Of a stretch of 64,000 nucleotides of DNA, positions 23,031-36,252 are shown one piece after another. The notes under the pieces were generated by a model. It saw only the letters and a program-made list of their open reading frames with translations, searched no databases and had not been told where the DNA came from. Each line of letters begins with the position of its first letter. Within the stretch, counting starts at the first letter, position 1. Source of the DNA: Micromussa lordhowensis (taxonomy: Eukaryota > Cnidaria > Anthozoa > Scleractinia > Lobophylliidae); contig OZ026601.1 of assembly GCA_964020085.1 (NCBI GenBank), positions 27,811,418-27,875,417 on the forward strand. The letters run 5' to 3'. The translations under genes and the position numbers were made by a program.

Positions 23031-23518
23031 CTTCCCAGTAGACCGGGACACCCACGAATTGTCTGCCGCCTTCAGCTCAGAGCAACGTTTTTGATGCCGC
23101 GAGTTTGTTTCCAACTAATCACGTGGTACATTAAAATGTACTACGTGAGGGCACTTTTTCTGTGTGGCGTCATGACTTTTTCGTACTACGTGATGTTCAT
23201 TCACAACATGTTTACCTTCAAGAGGAAAGCTTACCGGGCGTTTTGCATCCATAAAAACCACTCCGAATTGGTCCTGATCATATTTTTCTTCAGCTGACAA
23301 ACAGCGGCCATGCTGGCAGTTCTAAAACCACGGTAAGCTTTCCTCTTGAAGGTAAACATGTTGTGAATGAACATCACGTAATACGAAAAAGTCAAGACGC
23401 CACACAAGAAAAATGCCTTCACTCAATGTACCACGTCAGGATTGGTTTGAAACAAACTCCCGGCATCAAAAACGTTGAAGGCGGCAAAAAAATTTGTGGG
23501 TGTCCCGGTCTACTGAGT
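23031..23518. mobile_element. Large foldback element, about 240-bp arms
   Basis: The outer ends pair: CAGTAGACCGGGACACCCAC at about 23036 against GTGGGTGTCCCGGTCTACTG ending at about 23515. Pairing continues inward through TTCATTCACAACATGTTTAC and GAGGAAAGCTTACCG on the left, with a centre near 23270-23330. The similar open frames read from both arms (MFIHNMFTFKRKAYR) are simply the inverted repeat seen twice and do not indicate a protein. Confidence 0.85.
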
Positions 23519-23744
23519 AATATCCTGGTAACGAGCTGACATGACCAAGGTAACGAGGTGACACGAGTAAGTCCAGTTGTCAAAATTAAACCCCTGTCCT
23601 TCGCATGAAATTTTGGTTGGTATGTCTTGCTACGTTGCTCATAATGATAGCGTACCACACACACCAAAGGGGCACGTTATGACGACATGAAGAAGGTAAA
23701 TATTTATTCTCCAGTGACATGCCAGCTTTATGCGAGTTGTAAAC

Positions 23745-23885
23745 CCTAGTTCTGCGCACGGGGTAGCCTGTTCCAGGCTCTCAGTCAGTGGGGACGATCG
23801 AAAAAGCGGGTGCTGGACGAGCGGGATCGTCCCGCGCCCGCTTTTTCGATCGTCCCCACTGACCGAGAGCCTGGAACAGGCTACG
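23745..23885. repeat. Palindromic element, about 60-bp arms
   Basis: GTAGCCTGTTCCAGGCTCTC and GGACGATCGAAAAAGCGGG on the left are matched by their complements on the right, around a GC-rich centre at about 23810-23830. The arms are almost identical, which suggests a young foldback MITE. Confidence 0.85.
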
Positions 23886-24392
23886 CACGGGGAGAAAATT
23901 CCCTGCAGCATCTTGCATGAAACTCAACTAGATTGAATTCCTGCGTCATAGAGAAGGCACAAAATGACCTCAGTTTTCAATGTCCTATCGCGTGTGTTCT
24001 GCTCATGGGGGTGTGCTCTTGACGCCTGCCAACCGTTTGTGGTCTGTGCGGAGTTCAATCTCGATTCCATACAAGTAAAGGTGGAATTTTTGACAGGCCC
24101 ACCGGACGGATAGTGCCTCCCTTCCAAACTGGGAGTCTCCATATTACTTAGCTTGCGGCTGGCATAGTACAGTGGCCTTTATGTACCATCCTCTTGTTGT
24201 TGTTCTAGGACTGCTCCAAGGCCAACAGGTGATGCATCTGTTACAGGGCGGGTCTTATCATTTTTGGCGAAGTAGGAACATGTTAACAGGCTTGACTATA
24301 CATGTATACAAAATGAGAGATGAGGAAAAAACTTCACCCATTGCAATTGTAGTTGTCCACTGTCAACTGAATTTTGCGGTATCCATTTTAGA

Positions 24393-25162
24393 TCAGTTAT
24401 TGTTTTTGCTCATTTCGCGCCATGTTTTCAACAACTTTTCTTTACGTAATTTCCAAAATGCATCCAAATTCTTCCATCCGCTTCTGGCTGTTTCCAACAA
24501 ATATTCGTTGTCAGGATCAATGAATTTGCTGCAGTAGGCTCCAAACACTAGCGACTGACAAAACCTTGCGGCTACAAGCACATGGAGTAGTGCCAGTTCT
24601 TCCTCTGTCAGGGCGTTAACCGAGTAATATCCTGCGAAGAAATGTCCCGCCAAGCGGGAAATCCCGCCGGCCAAGTCATCAGCATTGTTCATGAGGTACA
24701 TCAGAGAAATTGCCAGTTCAAAGATGCGGCAATTGTAGTTAATATGTCCAAAGTCTATGAAACCAAAACTGCTGTCTGGAGTGACTATGATGTTGGTGTG
24801 ACTGACATCAGCGTGGATGGTCTGTTTGGGCAAGAGATGAAGTTTCGGTGCAACTTCTTTTCTGAAAGATTTACAAACCTCTCGAACAATTTTTGTTCGA
24901 TTTTCATCGCTGACCGCAGCTTCAAGGAAATGGACAACTGTGGTCGCAAAATCTGACAGGTCCCACACAAATCCTGGTTGATCAAGCTTTGGGCATGGAA
25001 AATCCTGTTTAACAAGTCAAATGGTTATTAGTCAATAAATCTTAACTTAATGATTACTCAGTTAGTTTTAATGATCACCCGTCGACTTGAAGTCGAAGCT
25101 ACCATGAATGTTTTCAAGATGCCAACTAAATACGATTGCATTTAACAATTAGACCCGCGGGA

Positions 25163-25194
<32 letters not shown>

Positions 25195-26452
25195 CGGGTT
25201 ACTGACCCGTGGCCCTTGAGGGCGAAGGGTCTAACTGTTTTACTGTCATCCGGCCACTAGTCGGACACAAAAGGCAATAATAAAGTTTGCAAATGCAAGT
25301 TGAAGAAATATTTATTTGGGGAAAAAAAACGGGAGAAAAGCCGGCGAATGTCGCTACTCGAGGACTATTACTTATGGTCCTCTTGTAGCGCAGCCAATTA
25401 AAATGCAGGATTTGCATTAGTCCACCACTTGGGTGATTCTAAACAGAAATAGTAAACATATTCAAAGAGAATAATTCCACAATGTCGTATCTATGCCTGT
25501 CTCTTCTAACTTGTTATTTGAAAGTTTTGACATGAAGGTGAAACAGTTTTTCGAGAATTCCTTGGCAACATGTACAGAGGATCTTAGACACTGTAACTTA
25601 TGGCATTTGCGTCATTTGGACGCATCAATAATATACATTAAATCTTAAAGGAATAATCAGCAGGTGAAGAATGTGAAGAGGGTGAAGTAGTCTATGACAT
25701 CAATGAACGAGAAGGGAAGGGGGATGGGGGGGTGCGGAGGGAGAGGGGTGGGCTAAAGTTAGAAGCTTTCAGCTCTACAGGGTTATCACCTACCCGTAAA
25801 TCTCGATCCAACCTTCCAACGGCCATCCCGGCATTAACAAGCAGTTCGTTGTTCATCGGTATTTCATTTAATACTTTCCCCGGTACAAACGTCAGTAGTC
25901 GTACATCACACACAGTGTATTTTTCTTCAGAATACCTTTTTCCATCGTAAACTTCAATCCCGTATCTCAGAATTCCTACACTTTTGATGCTCATGTTGCT
26001 GACCGCTGACAAATTGTCATTGTTTAGGACAGCACTTTCAGTTTCCAAGGTAACACCATCCGTTTCCAAGGCAACACTTTCAGTTTGGGCGCCTCTTGGT
26101 ATTTTGCATTTTACAAAATACGTATTGAAAATGGAAGGGACTGGGACGGGGCAGTGATAACCACGTGCTCGGAGAAACAACATGGCGTCACACTGTACCT
26201 CTGTTAAACATTCGTGGCTTGATTCCACGTGGTTTAATACTTTGAGAACGTACTCTTTACCTCCTGAAACTTCCACTTCCTCGTTTTCTCTCATCAAAGA
26301 TCCTCGAATGAGAAAGTTCCTGTCCACGTAACTGCATAGTTCTTTGATGTGATGTGAAGGTTAAAGAGTTGGGTTGCCATGGTTACTGCTTGATCTGTAG
26401 TTACAGGCGGCCTTCTTAGAAGAAGGGAAAAAGAAGCGTTTTCGTCGTTCAT
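24393..26452 (-). CDS. HYKK: Hydroxylysine kinase-like gene (HYKK/AGPHD1 family), frameshift in first coding exon
   Basis: HYKK phosphorylates 5-hydroxy-L-lysine using GTP. Coding exon A is 25794-26452 and exon B is 24393-25004; the intron has GTAGGT and a TTTAACAG acceptor and joins in phase 0. Exon A gives PVTTDQAVTMATQLFNL, SYVDRNFLIRG, YVLKVLNH, EVQCDAMLFL and VRLLTFVPGK, all HYKK landmarks. Exon B gives CPKLDQPGFVWDL, the kinase loop IHADVSHTNI, the metal-binding GFIDFG, FELAISLMYLM, RFCQSLVFGAY and TARSGWKNLD. The total would be about 423 residues; the human protein is 373, and the extra length is partly an insertion around residues 95-120. Near 26345 the frame jumps: the N-terminal part and SYVDRNF are in different frames, and one base (or four) appears missing. 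No alternative upstream ATG fits. Either the gene is dead or this is a sequence error; the catalytic exon is otherwise intact. A TTTCAG acceptor just before the ATG suggests a 5' UTR intron. Confidence 0.85.
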
Positions 26453-26459
26453 TTCCTGA

Positions 26460-27880
26460 AATTAACATTTATAGTTGGAACTGTTAGATTTCGAGCATTG
26501 GCCGGGGATATTGGTTAAAAAACAGTTGGTTTTCATGAACTGATCCTGGAAGCGGCTTGAGTACGAAGTGTCAGGCTTTCAGTTTAAAACTCCTGGGCGT
26601 CGCCATGTTTACTTTATGGTAATTTATGACGTCATTGCAAGGTCAGAAATTTTATAACGTAAAGTCTTCGGAAAACGATTTCCCTTTGGAACTGTAGATA
26701 TTCGTTCTGAATATGAATTAAAAACGATTCTAAGCATTTTTATATCTCTAGATATAAGCAAAACTGGGAATTCGAGCCGGGGTACACATGAATAGGAGTG
26801 AAATTTGAAGTAATATTACAAGGGAATTGTTAGGATTAGGTTACCAGACAGTGTAACCCCCTTCCCCCCCCCCCCAAAAAAAAAGAGAGCCCCAGGCTGG
26901 TAGGGGACTGTTGTCCATCGACTAATTCTTCATTTCAGAGACGGGGGAGCATTTTACTCAAATAATTTTTTAGATTTTTTCATCATTGTTATATAAACAT
27001 GTTAAAATGCTTTTGAAACTTGTATCAGTAATAGTTGACTGTATCTGGCCCGCAAAATTGGATGCAGATGTCGAGAAAGCTCCGTAATAGTCAGTCATTA
27101 AAATGACGTTTGCCTCAAAACCCTGCACGCGCGGCCATAAAACTGCAAACTACAAGGCCACAAAACCAGTCAGCTCTTCTCTATACAACTTTATCCGTTG
27201 CTATATTTGGAGATTAAAATTACAAAGAACCCTTATAACTCCAAATGTACAGGATCAGTTTCTATGGAAAGTAAGAAGATTTGAAAAAACGAGGGTGAAA
27301 AAGTAAACTAAATAAAGAGCAGAATATTCCAACCATGCATGAGATTGTCCTAAATTAAAATCTAAAGATTACCGTATTGGGTGCCATAACAATAGGTTTC
27401 AGTAAATATCCCGAGATGTTAGATAAAAAAAGTTTCCAACTGATGAGAGTATCAGCGGGGGGAAAGAAAACAATATTTAAGGATTTGGCAGAGTTTGGAA
27501 AGCGGACCCGACAAGCACAATCTACTTTATGAACGCTACAAATTTTCAAACGACTGCATCAAATTTGAAAGCAAAGCCGGCACCATTAAGATACGATGTC
27601 CTTTTATAACGGCGTCGCGTTTGATAATCTTTCTCATCTCCATTCTACCGTGCCCGCTCCACCAGTAGAGTGCGTGTTCATTGTCACGCAATAAATCCAT
27701 GCAGTGGATAAAGTCAAGAAATTGTGATATTAAAGACGACAAATAAAGACAGTTCTCCAAATTTAAGGTGTGTGCGTTGTCTCAAAGTTGAGATATTCGT
27801 CGAAATATTCCGTGCAAAATTATAGAGCCTAGCGCGGAGCCGCCATGTTGGAAATAGTCCTCCAATATGGTGGGCAGAAA
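26460..27880. other. Upstream flank of the HYKK-like gene; no other gene seen
   Basis: Presumably contains the promoter and a non-coding first exon of the HYKK-like gene. There is a poly-C/poly-A tract at about 26863-26884. Short frames near 27100-27760 have no recognisable features. Confidence 0.4.
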
Positions 27881-27882
27881 AC

Positions 27883-28250
27883 AGTAGAACATCTGGAACT
27901 TACTTTGGCTATCTAGTTGACTGATTATCTGAACCAAGCCAAAAGAAATGTACACAAGCACTTTTCCTAATGCTTAAACTCCTAAAATGGCTGAAAATCA
28001 CGAGAAAAGTGCATACTTTTTTATAAACGCGATCGTCGCTTTACTATCCATGCTTTATCAGACTGACCACCATAACTTCGAAATTCAAAATGCGCTGGTT
28101 ACCAAACGAAGAACGTTATTGGGCTGGAAAATTGTAGACAGATATAAAGTTAATATTTCTTATGCCTGATGAGGATAAAACGTTTAGTGGCTCTTTAGTT
28201 TTGATGACGTCACATGGACACTCTATCAAAAGAGCGACGCTAATGTACAT
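27883..28250 (+). repeat. Dispersed repeat shared with 40190-40560
   Basis: AACATCTGGAACTTACTTTG, GACTGATTATC and the end TTATGCCTGATGAGGATAAAA followed by TTTTGATGACGTCA recur in the same order at 40203-40530, where they form an insertion in a duplicated segment. The end GATGAGGAT..AAACGTT resembles the 3' ends of Penelope-like elements, but no coding sequence remains. Confidence 0.6.
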
Positions 28251-28259
28251 GTGAAATAT

Positions 28260-29715
28260 TAGTATGTAAATTTCAGGCTCATGATGTTTTTCTCCATTTT
28301 GATTTGGGGGTTTTTCAGACTCGCCGCAAGACGGCCTCAGCAGTTTCAAGTACAATAGCTAAGCGAGCGATGAGAGGATAATGAATAAACAAGACAAGGA
28401 TCTTTTCGGAAAGTTCAGTGGTTTCCAGGCGAGTCTTCTTTACGAAAAGTTACCGTCGAGGAAAAATCTCTGAGGTTGGAAAGAGGTTGGAAAGAGGTTA
28501 AAAAGTTTTGTAACGTGAAAACTATAGGGTAACGATAGTTTTTGGAAGGCAAAGCGATCGAAGCGTATCCGCGACCAATCGAGATAGTTTTGTCTGTATC
28601 TTTCTTTTTTTTTGCGGTTTAAATCTCGCATCTGATTGCTGGCTTCACAATCGAGATGTCAAACTCATAAAAATGTTCACGGCTTTTTGACTCTCACAGT
28701 AGTGGGGCTCGAAAGCTGTTTTCGATATTTATTATTTTGGCACTAGCATAGTGACGACTGAAGGGTGTTCAGGCTTTTATCAAAATCCTCATTTCGAGAA
28801 CATTCGAAGAAAGTCACGCAATCTTTCCCGAGCCGACCAGAGCCGAACAAAACTAAAGCAGGCCTAGCGGTTGAGTTTGTCTGCCACGTTGTTTACAAGT
28901 CCAATAATGTGTGCATAATGTACTCATAAGCATGTGGGCTACACTCTGTTTTCTTTTTTAATAATGACATTTTGAATAAGAACGTTGAGGCCGAGAATAA
29001 CCAAAAATGTAAGAAAGTATTTTAAAAGAACATTCCATTCCTCAGGCTGATAGTCAATTAGAAATTAACGTTTTTATTTAATTTGCCGATCTGAATATTA
29101 AATTAAATTGACCCAAATACTTAAGGCCATGTTTTGTATAACATTAACAATGGTTTTCTTATTGCATTTTCTTATTAGCAGTTCTTATTCATATCTGTTC
29201 CAATAACTCCACCATCATCAAAGTCATCAGGTGATACAAACTATACCATGCAAATTTTAAGAAAATCCTAAGAACGTTTTCATCCTCAGATCGCCAAAAA
29301 TGTAGTAACGTTCAGCTAGCCTCGGCTCCAGTGCAAAATAAGACGCCGCGGTTCTTATAAACTAAACTGAGTGTATATGGGTATAAATGCGATGATGCAG
29401 AGGATCGCAAACGAAAATGCTGCCGGTCTACGCAGGATCTGTAAAACGGATCTGATCAGCCACAAATAGAAAGACTAGAAAAAGGAACAATGATGCAAGG
29501 ATGATTACTACGTAGAAAGCTTAACGGGACAACGAAATGATACAGTCCAAACTGAAAGCCAAGAATTGCATCCGTGGACAGCTGTTTCGACCTTGTTGCA
29601 CCATAGCGTCGATTGACTACAACTACCAGAATAGCCCTTATGCGTGATGACATCAGACTAGCAAAAATCACCACCACGATTTACCCACGCGATTCGCACG
29701 TCAATTACACGTGCT
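28260..29715. other. No gene recognised
   Basis: AT-rich with short frames only. The minus-strand frame at 29456-29677 follows directly on the Penelope relic and may be flanking or 3' sequence of that element, but I cannot align it to a domain. Confidence 0.4.
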
Positions 29716-29719
29716 TTAA

Positions 29720-30440
29720 TGGCTTTCTGCGCAATCTTTCCTTCAGATCGCAGAGCCTTGTAGTCTTGATAGTAGGATTTGTCCGTCTGTGCAGAAAGTA
29801 ACCGCAAGCTTGGATTCCGTCCTTGTGGGGTATGTTCGTGTAAAGTGATGTTACATCAGGTGTTAAAAGTAGAATTTCACAAGTTGGCCGATGTTCTTGA
29901 GTTTGTTGAGGAAGTGGGTGGCGTCTTTTATGTAAGAGGAAAGTTTACCGACTAGTGGTTGCAGATGATGACCAACGAACTGGGAAATGCTCTCCGTCGG
30001 TTGGCTGTTGCTAGAGACGACCAGGACTGCCTTGTTTGTGTATTTTTGAAATGGTGTAAAACGCCCTGGCTTAGGAGAATTTTCTATGAGGTACTTTGCT
30101 GACTAGTCATCAATCATCTGGTCGAATTGTAAACGGGAAATGTATTTTGACACATTTGTGAGAAAGTTGAGAAATGTCCTTGTCTATTTTTTCATAGAAT
30201 TGTATGTCTTCAAGTTGTCGGAGGCATTCATTTTCGTCATTCCATGTCCATGACAACTGTACCCGAACCTTTGTCTGCGGGGCTAATGATGATGTCTTGT
30301 AGTCTGATAAGACGTTTCAGGGCTCGTCTTTCTCGTTTGGTCAAGTTATCACGTTTTTTTATAGTTGGCTTTGCATATGTGACATACTGGTCAGGGCCAA
30401 AAACCGCAGGCCCCGCTTCGGGAGCTTTCCGTTGTCACAG
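29720..30440 (-). mobile_element. Penelope-like retroelement, reverse transcriptase relic
   Basis: Reading the minus strand through several frameshifts gives NLTKRERRALKRL, SPADKGSGTVVMD, then PKPGRFTPFQKYTNKAVLVV, SSNSQPTESISQFVGHHLQP, SYIKDATHFLNKLKNIGQL, PDVTSLYTNIPHKDGIQAC and YFLHRRTNP. These are the ordered landmarks of the N-terminal and first reverse-transcriptase motifs of Penelope-like elements (ADKG, RPIVS, DVTSLYTNIP). Stops and frameshifts show that it is inactive, and the GIY-YIG part is missing here. Confidence 0.8.
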
Positions 30441-30449
30441 AAATAGGTG

Positions 30450-31290
30450 CAAGAGGTGTCCTTTCATTGTTGTTATTGTTCAAACTTAAATATAAAAAAA
30501 ATCACCGTGCCGTTTTTGAATTATAAGCCCCTAAAGCTGTAATTAAGGGTGTTTTTAGCAGGTCATGCCGTTGCTATGGTAACAACGTGTTCACCAATGG
30601 TTGGGCAGTTTTTTCATACCATGATTGTAGCATAAGTGATAAAGAATGGTTATAACGACCCATCAAAATCTAAGTTCTGGAAACTGTCTTGAGCCACCTT
30701 AAACTTGATGTTTGATAGGCTAATAGTTTGTTTTTTTCCCGGTTATCCGGACTTCTGAGAGAAGAAAACCTCCACTTTGCATTCTTTTTCTTAATATTCT
30801 TTATTTATTTTCTCTACTTGAAATATTGTTTGACTATCAACCAAGCAAATGGTTCCTACAGATACAATATCAGTGCATATATCCGGTGATTATTGGTTCC
30901 AACTTCAATGTATCTTTGAATTGTTTAGCTGTTTTTATAATATCCAAACATCCTAATATAATAGCTCTCCTGGTAAAGCGTATGCACATCACGTCATGGC
31001 AGCCATATTGGATTTCCAAAACAATTAAACGGCGGCTATGTTGGTGTACCAAACCAATCCTGTGGGAGTTCAACTCTTTTCTTATGTAAACACTTTCTTT
31101 TGTTCCGATATTTCTGCATAACTGCTGGACGCGTGAGTGCATGCGCTCTAGATCCTTGTTCATTACATAAGCATTCTACGAGAAATTAATACTCAAAATA
31201 TTCCACTATATCAATGACAACTTTTTTTCTACATTCAAGGAAGGACTATTGCAAAAAACCGAAACAAGCCTAAAGTTATAGGCAATCTGG
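30450..31290. other. No gene recognised; partial TTTAAGGTGG repeat
   Basis: GAGCCACCTTAAACTTG near 30692-30708 is an isolated end like those of the TTAAGGTGG elements, with no clear partner. Two overlapping opposite-strand frames at about 30826-31163 have no domain. Confidence 0.4.
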
Positions 31291-31294
31291 AAGT

Positions 31295-32042
31295 GCCTAT
31301 GAAGTAATAATAATTGCTGCTTATTTGAAAGGCTTTTCAAAGTAAAGAAGAATGGTGTTTCCCTTTTTGAATTTAATTTTTTCGTTTTAGAGATATTTAC
31401 GTTTTTGTATTATGCAAATGAGGGGAGTTATGACCTCATAGGTCGTTCCACTAAAACAGTATAGCACTCAATCAAGAATTTTTCTAGAAATATTAAAGCA
31501 GTGTTCTTAAAACTTGGCACCAGAAATGTACATCACAAAAGAAACAAAATAACAACTGTCATGCTGCTGCCATGACTAGAGTTATGCCGCTGGCTCTGTT
31601 CTAAAATTCCCAGATTTCGTCTTACACAAGGATCGTTCACTCCCAACAATCTAATGGGGAGAGTTAAGACAATGTGGGAACCATGTCTGTTCCGAGGAAG
31701 ACTCCCTGTCCCACTCAAGAAGGTTGCAAACAGGGATGTTTGGTTTTTTACACAAAGAGACCGGAGCCAAGGGTGTTGCCATGGCAACAATATGGTAGGT
31801 GTCATTTTGTTTCTTTTGTGATGTACATGTCTGGTGCCAAGTTTGAAGATCACTGCTCCAATATTTCTGGATATATTTTATCGTATTAGTGGAACTATTT
31901 ATGACGTCATCGCTTTTCTCATTTGCATAACACAAAAACGTGAATATCTCTAAAACGAAAAAAGATATTCCAAAAAGGAAAACGCCAATCTTCTTTTTTC
32001 TTTGAAAAGCCTTTCAAATAAGCAGCAATTATTTTTACTTCA
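31295..32042. mobile_element. Foldback element with octamer and CRE motifs, about 270-bp arms
   Basis: The left arm (about 31295-31570) runs TGAAGTA..AATAATTGCTGC, CTTATTTGAAAGGCTTTTC, TATGCAAATGAG, ATGACCTCAT, AACTTGGCACCAGA and CATCACAAAAGAAACAAAAT. The right arm (about 31770-32042) is the inverted copy, with an intact ATGACGTCAT. It abuts the last coding exon of the dermatopontin-like gene (ends at 32060), so it probably lies in or just after that transcript's 3' end. Confidence 0.8.
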
Positions 32043-32059
32043 TAAACAATTTAAAAGCG

Positions 32060-35000
32060 TTAGTACTTCTGACAGGAATAGAATTGCCATCTGCGGTCCC
32101 TGAAAGTGTAATAACAGAAAGAAAAATAAGAAGATATTAAAATGCTTCAAGCCGGCCAAAGTTTCCCAGTGGATGTTTGCGCGTTCGTACAAAAAATCAG
32201 AGGAAAGAAAGATGACTATGACTGTTATATAGCCGAAATATTGTAAAAATTTCATTTCGGCGGTCTCGTGTTTTTCATTTTTTCTCTAAATTGTCAGGTG
32301 GCTTAGAAATTGCAATAAACTGAATATTGTTGGAGCAGAATCTCACCGAGGTCTGGTTGCACTGACTACAGTACCAGCGGAAAATTTTAGAGGTGAATAC
32401 TAGCAGGGGAAACATTAGATGGAAATATTACAGGGAATATGAGCCCGCGTTGGATCTCAAGTGATAAAATAACCAACGAGCACGTAGCGCGAGTTGGTTA
32501 TAATCAGTTCATATCCAACAAGGGTGAATGGAATGATTGTTTTAGTAAATTCTCAAACCGGGTTTTGCCCCCATTTTTATTTCCACGATTTTACAAAGCG
32601 AAAAATTTTAAACTTGGCGCGCTATTTTCCATATGACGTAAAACTCCGACTCATAGTCAACTCAGGCTCATAGTCGGAGTTTTTTAGCCAATCAAAAAGC
32701 TAGAAATGCAATAGTCGGAGCTGAGAATTTAGTACAATATTAAATGCGGCCCAGAGAGAAGACATCATAGCAAAAAATCAGAGACAATAACATAAATAGC
32801 AACATGAAAATAAAAGACAGGTCAGTGAATATCGCCTGAGGGATTATGAGACCAAAATATTAGCGAAACTACAAAACCAAACGAGAATATCTATATTGAG
32901 AAGGATTTCATAGGAGGAGTGAATGTCATTGAAAAAATGAGAAATTTCTAGGGGAAATTTCAAGGGGCAACACCGATATTAGCCTGGAGTTTCTCATTTC
33001 TTTGCTGAACGTCCTGCTACTTGCCCGGGGAAGTCAGCCTGTGGTATAATAGCATCAGGATTATCGAATGTTAAATGATGGACTATCTTACTCGTAGTAG
33101 TTGTGGTGAAAACTGTATGCTCCTGCTAAATAGTAACCATAGGGGGTGTGGTAAGTAAAGGGCTTGTCATAATCGGTAGCGAAGCTCCATCTGCAGTTTT
33201 TCCGTTGCCAGAAATGACTGTGGCAGCACTTGAACTGAAATCTAAAAATAAAAGTTTCGAGAAAACGTCGCAGCAATTTGCACGGCAGCTGTACAGGCAG
33301 CCATTTTAGTGTCTAGGATTAATGCAGAAATTTACAACAAATTTACCAGCTGACTGACGACTGACTTATTTTCTGCAATCTCTGGTCAGTTTCATTGTGA
33401 CAACGCTTGGCCATTATACACCAGGCCCCAGTTGTTCGAAGGCTGATAACGTTATCTATCGGATAAATCACTATCCAGTGGATAAGTGGTGACAAAACAA
33501 ACCACGCTATCCGCTGGATAGTGATTTATCCGCTAGATAGCTTTATCCACCTTTCGAACAACCAGAGCCAGAACAATAACAACTTTATTTACCCTCACAA
33601 ACATAACTACAAATTTTACATAATTTACCAAGAAATGTTTTTTTTTTTCAATTCAACACGATGAATAATTGGCTGTGGTTCCTCTATAATGTTGGCCTAT
33701 TTGCAAGAAAAATAAACATATATGAAAGGCTAGTAAGGAATAAGACTTAACCACCCTCTCAAGTCAAAGGTCGTGTACAAGGCTAGCTGTTGGGACTGTG
33801 ATGAGTTTTACATAGGTAAAACGAAGCGTCGATTACACGACAGAAAAACTGAACATATCAAAGCACTCACGAAGAGTTGTCAAGCATCAGCCATTGCGGA
33901 TCATATTACTTCAACTGGACACAATATTAAATGGGACCATTTTTAAATTTTAGCAACCGGGCGTTCGGATATTCATTGTAGAATTAAAGAATCATTATTG
34001 ATTAAGGATTTAAAACCTTCTTTAAACGAAAATGTGGGTAGCAAGAAACTCTTTCTTTACTAGCTTTTTATATATTTTCCAGCAGACTTTGATTGGTCTG
34101 TATATCATCAGTTTTTCACAATTGTCTTTCTCTTTAGCATTAAAATCTTATTCTATTATATCCAACCGTCACTTCTGAGGATGTATGTTAAGGCATACGA
34201 AACGTTAAGTCAATTAATCAGAATTTTTTACAACATACGTTGTTTTGTCATGTTTGTAACCGCAGGTTATATATATTATTTCTGTTGAAGCGGATGGCAG
34301 AAGAATAAGAGTTTTTCTTGCATATTTTTCTCAGTGTGAAGGTCTTGACGGAGAACAAAATAAATACTTGAAATAATGAGATCTGGAAGCTGAGACTGAG
34401 ATGTTTCAGTATTTCATCAAATGTATTCCTCGTCAAAACTGAATCTATTATAAAGCTTGATCATATTTTCAACAAGGCAAAGCATTTAATAAACTCGCCT
34501 GTTTGTGCAGATTTTTAAAAACGTCATTATTTAGTATATATTAAGTTCTGTTTTACGGTTAAGCTTCCATTTCTCACTGAAATTAGCCTGCGTGGCAGGC
34601 CGTAGAAGAGAAGGGAAAGGGTCAAAACGAGTGCGGGAGGATCGAGTACTCTTCGAGGAGGGACGCTATTCGGGCGCTGGTCTTTCCCCTTTCCTCCCAT
34701 TCGGACGCCTACCACGCAGGCTACACTGAGATTTGCGGACGGCTTTGTTTATTTTTAACTGTGAAAGTGCGACGCCAGCGTAGAAAGACTTTTAGCACAT
34801 CAGTTTGCCTTGTTCATCTTCAGGAAAAAAACAGCGAAAAAACAAAAGGTTATTCACCAGATAAGGTCGGTCCATTTAAGGAAAAACAACGCCCTCTTCC
34901 TTGGGTACGACATTCCACCTGCGGCTTCGGGCCTTACTCAAGACCTCGGGCACAGCTTTTACCTATACGGACCTCCCAGCTGGTGAATAACATATATATA

Positions 35001-36195
35001 TTTGCGGCTAACAAAATTTATGCATGCTTCGATGCATCGAGCAAATTTATCTTACCGACGATCTTCTCTTGAATTGAGATGCCAGCTGTATACGCCTGAA
35101 ATGAAGCCATCGTTTGGACATTCATAATCCAATCGCCCGTCATAGGCATTTAGTACATGGCTCCAGGAGCAGTGTTGAGCAGCCGAGTTTGACTCACAGC
35201 TGAAAGCCCAAATCCTGTCCTCGATGCAGTCTCTATGAATACTTCTAATACGACTGACCGAATAGCCTGTCAATATAATAGAATGGCAGAATAGAGTTCT
35301 CTTTACCACAAGTATGGATCTACACCCCAAGACAAATTACTTGTAGCACTATCCCCAGTTTCCAATTTCCATTTATCCTTCTCCAATGTTGAATTCACGT
35401 CTGGCACTTTGTGCAGAAAAAAAGCCAGTAATGCAACTAACAATTTTGTTTCTGGATATCTGATGTGAATCCAACATGGGGGTGGGTGGATGTAAGTTAG
35501 GTAATACCTTAACATGCTGTCATGTGAGAATTCACAATTTGGAGTGTAGCAGTATTTCAGGACTTGATACGAATGCCAAATTGTAAGATAAGATAAGATA
35601 ACTTAATATTTATATTGCGCAAAATACATATATGTAATATATGATCAAATGAAAATGAGAGGAGACGATTGTTAAGTTGACAAAACCACGGAAAACCGGT
35701 ATAGAGAGTGGAAATTAAGTCCCAAAACTCAAATTAAATCTGGGACCAAAACGGCATTTGTTACGCTGAGCAACTCCAAGGACACCAGAGCGCTAGTGCT
35801 TTGTTCCTTGTTACCTCTCTAACTAAATAAAATTTGTAAAGCTTTCAAGATACTGTCCCCTAGAGCTTGTTGGTCAAGCCTTACACGCCACTTGGCGTTG
35901 ATAAGGGATAACATCAAGATTCTTCGGTGCGCGAGAAACAGAAGGTAACTACTGTCCTTCTATGTTGGATGGATTGTTGATATGCAGTCTCCCCTTTTAC
36001 GGCCAAGATTTGTCAAAAATTAATATATTTAGATACCTCCCTCCAGAACATCAAGGAAATGAAATGAATTCTCCTTGAAAAATTTGATGGCACATTTGAG
36101 AACAGACTTTTTCGGTATTATAAACGCTTTTCATTTGGGTAGCTTCTTCGAATTCTTTCACCTTTGATGACATCATCATCATCATCATTGCTACG

Positions 36196-36252
<57 letters not shown>

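Noticed and set aside
23091..23422. Two similar small proteins (MFIHNMFTFKRKAYR) on opposite strands
   Set aside because: They are the two arms of one inverted repeat read from each strand.
25199..25417. Open frame in the HYKK intron as an extra exon
   Set aside because: The exon A to exon B join already aligns without a gap to the HYKK family; including this frame would insert unrelated sequence.
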